Below are positions 56,907-64,000 of a stretch of 64,000 bases of DNA, one piece after another. The stretch's first letter is position 1, and each line of letters opens with the position of its first letter. The stretch lies in the NCBI GenBank assembly GCA_026008535.1, contig BRKX01000009.1, forward strand, positions 64,019,720 to 64,083,719. Reading direction: 5' to 3'. The notes below the pieces were generated by a model, which searched no databases, was not told where the DNA came from, and saw only the letters and a program-made list of their open reading frames with translations. Made by a program: the position numbers and the translations under genes. Source of the stretch: Perilla frutescens. Lineage: Eukaryota > Streptophyta > Magnoliopsida > Lamiales > Lamiaceae.

Positions 56907-57637
56907 GGGGGTGTTTTGGATTTGAATTTCATTGGATTTTAAAGGACTTTTTAAATCCGGGTGTATTCAATCCAGACTTTTAAAAGTCCTTTAAAATCAT
57001 GGTGTATTCAATCCAGACTTTTAAAAGTCTTCTAAAATTCGGATGTATTCAAAAATCTATGGACTTTAAAAAGTCATTGACTTCATTGGATTTCACCAGG
57101 AAATGACGTGAAAATTACAAAGGATGAAATCCGACCTCTGGACACGAGATTTCGATGGATTTGAAAAACCCGGCGAGCGCTGTGTCCCAGCGGCCGGTGA
57201 GGAGTTGAAATCGGGCACTCCAACCGTCACCCGACCCCAGCGGCCGCTGGCTTTGCAGATGATGGCACTCCAGCGGCCGCTGGGTGCCAGCGGTCGCTGG
57301 GAGCAAGCCCGCGGCTCCAGCGGTCGCTCGGCCCAGCCATCGCTGGATTAGCTCGGCCTCTCCTCCTAGCGGTCGCTGGGTTCCTTTTTTTCCCGGGCCC
57401 ACCGATCGCTGTGTTCCATCGAGCGGTGGAAAAAATGATCTCAAATCCGTTGAAATCGTCCAAAATCGATCCGAAATCCATACACAAAATCTGCCAGACT
57501 CTGCGTGGAGTTGGGAGACTCCATGTGGAGTTTTGGGAGACTCCATGTGGAGTTTATGGATTTATAAAATCCATAGAAATCCATGGGCATTTTAAAGTCC
57601 AACAAAGTCCATCAAAATCCTAATTAAATACACCCCC
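56907..57637. mobile_element. PIF/Harbinger-like non-autonomous element
   Basis: Begins GGGGGTGTTTTGGATTTGA and ends AATTAAATACACCCCC, with TTA at both flanks (56904-56906, 57638-57640), the 3-bp duplication typical of Harbinger. Near the left end a motif of the type GTGTATTCAATCCAGACTTT repeats. The 731-bp element has no transposase. Confidence 0.78.
57186..57413. repeat. Cluster of GC-rich CCAGCGGCCGCTGG-type palindromes
   Basis: Perfect palindromes CCAGCGGCCGCTGG at 57237-57250 and 57270-57283. Variants (CCAGCGGTCGCTGG, CCAGCCATCGCTGG, TAGCGGTCGCTGG and others) lie at about 57287, 57317, 57333, 57367 and 57400. The block is inside the Harbinger-like element. Open frames across it are Pro/Ala/Ser/Gly-rich artefacts. 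Confidence 0.9.
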
Positions 57638-57640
57638 TTA

Positions 57641-60140
57641 ATTTTTATTATTTTGTATACTAGGTATAGTTTCTATGCAAAAGTTCTTTTGCATGTATAT
57701 AGATTTTGGGTATATCTAATAAGTAATTTGCTATTATTGTTGGATGATAATATGGAGCATCAAACAATTGTCTTAATGATAATACTATAATGTCTCATAC
57801 TCATTTTGACACCTCATTGTTCATTCTTTCCTCATATAATTAAGGATCTTTTGTTTAAACTACACTTTACAGCACCTAAATTTGCATCTATAATTTACTC
57901 AATCGTAGACGTTGGAAAACAAGCTAATGAAAAGGAATTTCCAGCCTTCTTAGTCTGAGCTCATACAATACTTAATTAGATTGTTTATCTTTTTCTTTTC
58001 TTTTTCCGTATGTTCAAATTTACGTGATATTATTTAAAATAATTCCTTTACGAAAAAGTTGAACAATTTATAACTTTCAAAGAATTTTTATGCGATTTCT
58101 ATATTATATCCAAAATTATATGTACAAAGAGATTATATTTCTTCAAAATTAAAAGACCTTATGTACGTTCTTCCTTTCCTCAATTCATCAACCCATCAAC
58201 CCATCAGCATCCTATTTGTTGTTGAAATCATTAAAAAAAAAATAACATGCTCATGCGGAGTTTAATGAGATTGATCAATCCCCGTTTTTTCATTTCTATG
58301 TGTAAAAAATGTTGGTTCTTTTTTAAGATTTGACATGTTGCTTTTACTATATATATGCGAAAAAAATGATGATGATACTGTAATACAAATTTTTGTATTT
58401 AATTTGGTAAAACAGAAAATTGTGTACAAATAATTTTATTTCGCATCAAAATATAATTAAATATAAGGATCCAATCTCTATTTTACTATGATTCTTCTCT
58501 TGAAAATTTGATATTCAAAAGGTCTCTTGAAATCTTTAGAGTAAATTTGCCTTTTTGATTTATCGGACTTGTTGTTTGAACTTGATCTTTCTCAGACTTG
58601 TTTGAATTTGATTTTCGAAGTTTCCTTGAACTTGATCTTTCTCGGACTTGTTGTTTGAACCTGATCTTCGAAGTTTTCGAGGAAGATTTGTATGCTCAAT
58701 TTTCTTCATATTTGAATACTTAATATTTGAAGACTTGACATTTGAAGAACGCCTTTGACTGCCTGTATTTAGTGAAGAGCATCTTTGAATGCCGCAAAAA
58801 CGCCTTGAATGTTTGAGAGAATTTCACTTATGGAATTTCTTCTCAAATTCTTGAACTCTTCAAATGATTTCCGATGTGTTCCTTCATCCTTCATATATGA
58901 CCTCTATTTATAGGTGTAAGGACAGAGAAATTTGGAGAATTAGAGCTGAGGTGGCGCGATATGATTAACTCCTCAATATTTGGATTTATCTTTATCAAAT
59001 CATTGATTTTCTGCATAGCTTTGACATGTGTCGACTCCTGATTGGTCAAAAATATCAACATATTTAAATATCAACATTTATTTATTTATTTAATTTAGGA
59101 ATTAATTCATGTAAATACCTAAAATTTAAATAAATAATAAATTTTGATATTTAAATCTTTATCACCATTTATTAAATACCAATATCCATTTATTTAATTT
59201 AGTAATTAATTTAATTAAATTCCTAAAATACAATGAATTATATAGTTTGATAATTAATTATTTACATGGCATAATTTAATTTAGTCATTAAAATTCATTC
59301 GTCTACAGATACAAATAACACTATAAATGTTGTATACAAAGATGTATTTCAAATTTATAGATATATAAATTGTTTTTTATTTTTTTATTAATAAATTATC
59401 TTTTTATTATTTAATTAAAATTTTGATCGTGTGCAAAGCACAGATAATGCACTAGTCGTGTAAAAACCCAAATAAGCTAAGATTATATTTATGTTATTAA
59501 AACTACATTTTTTTAAAACGTGTGAAAAATAAATAAATAAATATATAAACCTAAAAAGTTTGTGTATTTTAAAGCTTTTTGTACTAATGGGAAGCGTGGG
59601 CGAAAAGGCAATTAACACTTTAATTATTGAGCCAAGCAAGTAAATCTATTTATATTGATATTCATTTATTTTGAAAATTAAGTGTATCTTGTCTTATTTA
59701 TAAGTAAATCTATTTGTTAAAACTACAATAATTATGTTAATCGATACTGATAAGTATTTTAGATCTTTGTCCACCCAAAAATTAGATTGATTTATTTATT
59801 TGGGGGGAAAAAGCAAATATACACTTGTATTTTTTCGGAAATGAAAAACAAAAAACTCTAAAAAACTCTTGTGCTAATAGAAAATTCTTGCAAAAAAAAA
59901 CCCTACTCGAGCAATGTGCACACTAGGATTTTGCGAAAATTTAAATTTTTCATAATTTTCATTAATTGTCCATCACACCCTTATAATTTTACAAATAGAA
60001 TAATAATTCTTTTTTTTTATAAATATTGACTTTGATTATTTATGTTATAATTAATTTTTATTTTATAATAAATATTATTTAAATCATAATTAATCTGATA
60101 ATGAAACAAAGAGTGAAACAAGAAAAAGTATAACAGGAAA
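57641..60140. other. AT-rich intergenic DNA with possible LTR remnant
   Basis: About 58540-58700 has two or three copies of CTTGTTGTTTGAACTTGATC-type sequence. About 58740-58920 reads like the R/U5 part of an LTR, but no ends are identifiable. About 59985-60010 starts the flank block repeated before other F-box copies. No gene is present. Confidence 0.4.
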
Positions 60141-60149
60141 TTTCAACCC

Positions 60150-60320
60150 AAGAAGACGAAGTATGAGCCTGTATTATTACATTCGACATTTTTTTTATCC
60201 ATCTGCATGCTTTTAGCTTGTTTAATTCATTCAATATAAGTTTTCATTCAAATTGTCAGGATTTATTTAAATTATTATGTATTTGATTTTGCTTCTTGCA
60301 AAATTCGTTATGACTTATTA
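60150..60320 (+). pseudogene. Remnant of an F-box leader/intron without a gene
   Basis: GAAGACGAAGTATGAGCCTG followed by TTTATCCATCTGCATGC and TTGCTTCTTGCAAAATTCG follows the order of the leader end and first intron part of the intact copies (compare 61238-61470). No coding exon is attached, so it marks a lost F-box copy. Confidence 0.45.
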
Positions 60321-60324
60321 TTAG

Positions 60325-61155
60325 ACACACCAAATTTGCCAAACTGTATTTAATTTACTCATATTTTCTGAATGTTTTGCTCGCTCGATTTTTTATTTTT
60401 ATTTTTTACAAAGAAAGGGATTAACGAATAAATGAAGATCAATATCCAAGTTAAATTAGAAGAGAAAAAAAAATGCAATAATGTTTACTTGAGATCCTTT
60501 AGTCCCAACTTGTGTGTATCAACCATTCAGCCGTGTGTCAAACCTCAAAATTATTACTTTTTCTTTTTTTTTTTCTTTAATTTTAATTTCTTTTGGTTTA
60601 GTATAATTTCACTTATTATATATTTAGGGTTTATTCCACCTAATTAAGGGTTTATAATTATTTTTTAATATTAAATTTTTATTTTTAGTTAATATAATTA
60701 TTTTTGGAGTTGCTAATTTTAATTTTTAGCAATAAATATTATTAATTATGATTAGTTATAATATAAAAATTAACGATATACAATTTTAATGTTGTCACAG
60801 CCTCACTGATCACAGGATTGACACAAACAAGTTGAAGAATCTATGCTCAATAAATGTTACATTGTTAAGAAAGATCATAAGGAAAGAAAAAAGTAGAAAT
60901 TTTTTAGTATACCTTATTTTCTCAATGATTTGCTCACTCATTTTTTTTACTTTTATTTTTATGTTAATGAAGAAAATTGATCAACTATATATAGTGGGTG
61001 TTTTATTAGGGTTTTAGTGTTTGGGGCTATAATTTTATTAGGGTTTTGTATTATCGGATGTCCCCGAAGGTATTTTAGGGTTTTAATGATTAGGGTTAAA
61101 AATTAAAATTATGTCTATCCAAATAATATCAATATTTAATTATAATAGGGGTACT
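60325..61155. other. AT-rich intergenic DNA
   Basis: Only AT-rich sequence with low-complexity open frames. Nothing recognised. Confidence 0.45.
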
Positions 61156-61752
61156 TGAGCACATTAATGACAGCCGCCATTTCCGCCGCCGTTGCGCCGC
61201 CCTCAACATCCGCCGGTCTTCACCGCATTCTCTCTGGAAGATAAAGCGTGAACTTGTATTAATTCAACATTCTTTTTATCCGACTATCTGATGCTTAATT
61301 ATTTCTTAGTTAATTAATGTGAATTTTTCTTCGGATTATTGCTGTACTAATTCAACATTTTTTTATCTGATGCTTACTTCTTATTTAATGTGAATTTTTC
61401 TTCGAACTATTTCTTATGTATATCTGTTGCTTTACACTTCGTTATATTTCGCTTCTTGCAAAATTTGTTATTATCCTTAATTAATTACCAAATATGCCTA
61501 AATACTTCTGTCGTTAATTTTTTATTTTTTTTTATGGAATTAGGGGTTTAGGCCCAGAATTGAATTAGGGCTACTCACCACTCACTCATATACTTAATGT
61601 CCCGCATTTGTTTTAGTATTATAACACTTGCAATCTGATAAAATATCAAAAAATATGTGATGGAGATATCAAGATTATATCTTGATATATTATTTAGATT
61701 ATATTTTAGATTTCATTATATTTTATTACCTATTTAAATTAAGTTATTAATT

Positions 61753-61912
61753 AGAAATTTTATCTAAATTAGGTTTGTATTACTTGTTTTCCAAGTTTCT
61801 TGTATATTATAAATAAATATATTTAGATTGTTAGAAATTTTATCTAAATTAGGTTTGTATTACTTGTTTTCCAAGTTTCTTGTATATTATAAATAGACAT
61901 ATTTAGATTGTT
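61753..61912. repeat. 80-bp tandem duplication in the 5'-UTR intron
   Basis: Two units starting AGAAATTTTATCTAAATTAG at 61753 and 61833, nearly identical. Confidence 0.9.
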
Positions 61913-62012
61913 ATTAGGGGAGTTGAATTTAATATAAAATTGTGTTATTTAAGTGGAATTCGGTATTTTTGCAAAAATTCATGTGTTCTTCCGAATATTA
62001 CAAATTATACAC

Positions 62013-62096
62013 GATTAAAATCTCTCTCATTAACACTCAAAATTCTGCTACTATATGTGATTAAAATCTCTCTCATTAACACTCAAAATTCTGCTA
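62013..62096. repeat. 46-bp tandem duplication in the 5'-UTR intron
   Basis: Two units starting GATTAAAATCTCTCTCATTA at 62013 and 62059, directly before the polypyrimidine tract of the acceptor. Confidence 0.9.
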
Positions 62097-62166
62097 ACTT
62101 TTTTTTTTAATCAGGGAGTTGGAAAATCAAAGAACACTGAGAATTGAAGCTGCCCAAAATTCCAGA

Positions 62167-63315
62167 ATGGGCCAAGATTTTTTCGATTCTTTACCACCAG
62201 AAATGATAATCAACATCCTCTCTCGACTCCCCGCTCGAACCGCCACGATCTGCAAGTGTGTTTGCAAGCCATGGCTCGACCTGCTCGCGACTCCTGAGTT
62301 TTTCAACTCCTATCTCTCTAAAGCAGCCCCGAGCCTCGCCGTCTTCAACCGGGGGAGCAAGAAGCCATACAGAATCGTCGAATTCGTAGACGAGCTCGAT
62401 TTCAGCCGTGATGAGCATCGCTGGAATGTAGTCTTTGGCTTCGACCTCCCTTTCCACACACCGGTGCACAGTGAAGCCAACGGCTTGCTCTTCCTCTGCA
62501 AAGACCATCGTCTTCTCCTATGCAATCCGATCACTCGTGACTACATCGTGCTTCCGAGCCCTCGAGAGACTTACTATGAACCCCGAGTTCTTGTTCAGAG
62601 CTATGGATTCGGAGTGAGCAGAATGTCAGGACAATATAAGCTGGTAAGGATGTTCATCGAGAGTGATGATCAAGTTGCACCACTCGATCAATTCGAGTGC
62701 CAAGTTTACACAGTCGGAACCGGATCATGGAGGAGAATTACCTCCGGTGGTAGCCGGCTCGAGTACCAAGAAAATAGCGTAGGGGCATCTGTGAATGGAA
62801 ATCTTCACTGGTTGGGATTTGATGTGAAGAGCAGTACTCTACGGATTTCTTGCTTTGATCTTGAAACCGAACTTTTTAGCACGTTTTCGCCTCCCCCTCT
62901 TGATTATGGCCTCCCCACAGTTAGGTTTAAGAACCTATCTGTTTTTGGGGATTGCCTATGTTTATGCGATAATTGCGGACATCTCATGAATATGTCTGAA
63001 TATGAGATTGTTATCTGGTTGTTGAAGGAATATGGAGATGAGAAATCTTGGAGCATGGAATATGTCATCCCCAAAAGGCATGATATTCATTTTGTAGGGT
63101 ATGCTTGGCCCATCAAAGTTTTCGAAAATGGTGACATCTTGATGAAATTGGAAAGTCTATTATACTACTCCAACAGGACTAAGACTATTCGAGAAGTTTC
63201 TGTGTCCGCATGGGATTCGTTCGCTGCTTACCGGTGTGCGGCCGCCTTTTACACCTCGAGCTTCCTCCATCTCAAATCTTTTGCAATGGAGAATGTAGGC
63301 TCATATTCTGATTAG
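62167..63315 (+). CDS. F-box/FBA protein, At3g07870-like; copy at 62167
   Basis: An intact 382-residue protein. The frame is open further upstream, but the first ATG is 62167, giving the family start MGQDFFDSLPPEM. The F-box is at about residues 4-45 (ILSRLPARTATICKCVCKPWLDLL). The FBA domain has NGLLFLCKD, LLCNPITRDYIVLP, YGFGVSRMSGQYKLVRMF, CQVYTVGTGSWRRI, CFDLETELFSTFSPPP and WLLKEYGDEKSW. It ends ENVGSYSD as in the gene at 9683, its closest sister. A SINE is inserted directly behind the stop codon and has replaced the immediate 3' UTR. It is predicted to be an SCF adaptor with unknown target. Confidence 0.9.
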   Translation: MGQDFFDSLPPEMIINILSRLPARTATICKCVCKPWLDLLATPEFFNSYLSKAAPSLAVFNRGSKKPYRIVEFVDELDFSRDEHRWNVVFGFDLPFHTPVHSEANGLLFLCKDHRLLLCNPITRDYIVLPSPRETYYEPRVLVQSYGFGVSRMSGQYKLVRMFIESDDQVAPLDQFECQVYTVGTGSWRRITSGGSRLEYQENSVGASVNGNLHWLGFDVKSSTLRISCFDLETELFSTFSPPPLDYGLPTVRFKNLSVFGDCLCLCDNCGHLMNMSEYEIVIWLLKEYGDEKSWSMEYVIPKRHDIHFVGYAWPIKVFENGDILMKLESLLYYSNRTKTIREVSVSAWDSFAAYRCAAAFYTSSFLHLKSFAMENVGSYSD

Positions 63316-63317
63316 TT

Positions 63318-63426
63318 GTCCAAGTGGGGATGGCCGAGGTTGCTCGGAGGCCAAAGGTCACGGATTCGAACCTCCTCTCAATACCACAGCTCGAGTGTGA
63401 GTAAAAATATATATATATATATATTA
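63318..63426 (+). mobile_element. tRNA-derived SINE inserted at an F-box stop codon
   Basis: 109 bp with an A-box-like TGGCCGAGGTTG at 63331-63342 and a B-box-like GATTCGAACCT at 63363-63373, then a short tail ending in AAAAATATATAT. The 9-bp direct repeat TGATTAGTT flanks it at 63309-63317 and 63427-63435. The left copy contains the TAG stop codon of the F-box gene. Beyond the right copy the normal family 3' flank resumes. The A box resembles tRNA-Ser/Leu. Confidence 0.85.
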
Positions 63427-63436
63427 TGATTAGTTT

Positions 63437-64000
63437 AGGCTATGAGTTTGATGAAATTATTCTAATTGTTTTTTCAGCGAAAAATGTTGTTCTGATTGTT
63501 TTTTCGGTGAAAATGTATAGGTTGGCTAGCTTACTTTGAGAGTCTGGTTGTGTGAAATCAATCAGAGGATTTTTGCGAAAAATGTTGGGTCATATATATT
63601 GATGTTAAAATGTTTGATAATTAAAATGTTGAGTTACTTTTTATTGAAATGTTCAAATGTTGGAAATTAAATTCTCATAATTTTGAAGATCATTTGTTAA
63701 TTTTGTACTTGGATGTATATATATAGTCATGTTTGTGAAACAATTGTATGGTGATTTGAATCCTCCCACTCCCTAGACCCTAGTTATTCAAATTAATAAT
63801 CATCTAATTCTAATCAAAATTAATTAGCCATAAGCTTAACTGGTTAGGAATTTGGATTAATGTATAATGATCCCTAGATCCAAGTTATTTTCGAAAATGA
63901 AGAAAAAAATCATTTTTTAAAAAATCTACCCTAGAAAACTCATATGCTAATAGAAGATTCTTGCAAAAGAAAAAAAAATCCCCACTCGTGCAATTAGGGT
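63437..64000. other. Shared F-box 3' flank
   Basis: Continuation of the family 3' flank (TTGTTTTTTCAGCGAAAAATG, GTTGGGTCATATATATTG, CCTCCCACTCCCTAGACCC). It matches the flanks at 10850-11350 and 52250-52860. No gene is seen before the window ends. Confidence 0.55.

Larger units (their letters stand above)
61165..62114 (+). other. 5' leader exon and enlarged 5'-UTR intron of F-box copy at 62167
   Basis: The leader CCGCCGCCGTTGCGCCGCCC ends GAAGATAAAGC at a GTGAAC donor (61248). The acceptor AATCAG ends at 62114. At about 867 bp the intron is more than twice the size of its sisters. The extra part (about 61640-62010) resembles an LTR remnant and holds two tandem duplications. Confidence 0.7.

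Noticed and set aside
57115..57595. Overlapping GC-rich frames of 75-143 codons
   Set aside because: They arise from the palindromic CAGCGGCCGCTG repeats in the Harbinger-like element; low-complexity content on both strands.
2004..63315. S-locus (SLF/SFB) identity for the F-box cluster
   Set aside because: SLF proteins share the F-box plus FBA layout, but the motifs here fit the At3g07870-like group better and no S-RNase is present. The window gives no support for a self-incompatibility locus.
63318..63395. Possible tRNA-Ser/Leu gene
   Set aside because: A- and B-box-like motifs are present, but the sequence cannot fold into a full acceptor stem or anticodon arm, carries a tail, and is flanked by target duplications. 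It is a SINE.

Overview
The window is nuclear DNA of a flowering plant. The genes are spliced, the intergenic DNA is very AT-rich and full of microsatellites and MITEs, and the recognisable proteins are plant-specific: F-box/FBA proteins, an LRR-XII receptor kinase and an F-box/FBD/LRR protein. The protein style suggests an asterid-type eudicot, but I cannot name a species from sequence alone. I see no bacterial, organellar or viral genes.

The backbone is a tandem cluster of F-box genes of the At3g07870-like type, with an N-terminal F-box followed by an F-box-associated (FBA) domain. Intact copies on the plus strand start at 2004, 9683, 22877, 54233 and 62167. One copy is interrupted by a single in-frame stop (26526-27665). 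One has lost its F-box by an in-frame deletion (31309-32376). At least eight more are fragments or pseudogenes (11380, 12135, 24292, 28196, 29334, 48775/48960, 50282, 52037). Five copies keep the same non-coding leader: a GC-rich 5' exon, an intron in the 5' UTR, and an acceptor just before the ATG. They also share about 0.8 kb of 3' flank, so the duplication unit is leader + intron + single coding exon + 3' flank.

Other genes: 5656-7196 (minus) is a decayed F-box/FBD/LRR gene carrying a Stowaway MITE. 39371-42510 is an intact two-exon LRR receptor-like kinase of the EFR/Xa21 (LRR-XII, non-RD) kind, followed by a decayed second copy (42836-44660). 47119-47990 is an exon-intron fragment of translation factor eIF5B.

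The region 13.6-22.3 kb looks like one large composite transposable element. Two inverted arms of about 130 bp, each abutting a (TA)n tract, enclose arrays of a GTGCTAAAA-type motif, a captured glutamate-receptor (GLR) gene fragment, a captured membrane-anchor exon, and a nested 4.0 kb CACTA transposon with perfect ACA target-site duplications. A second, related (TA)n-flanked element lies at about 35965-37145. Other elements with defined ends are two Stowaway MITEs with TA sites (8334, 33080), a hAT element with an 8-bp duplication (29646-30390), a Harbinger-like element with a cluster of GC-rich palindromes (56907-57637), a solo LTR inserted in an F-box pseudogene (50511-51869), and a 109-bp tRNA-derived SINE inserted at the stop codon of the last F-box gene (63318-63426).

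The intact F-box proteins would act as substrate adaptors of SCF ubiquitin ligases and the kinase as a cell-surface receptor. Nothing in the window links the two directly. The dominant story is birth-and-death evolution of an F-box cluster under heavy transposon load.
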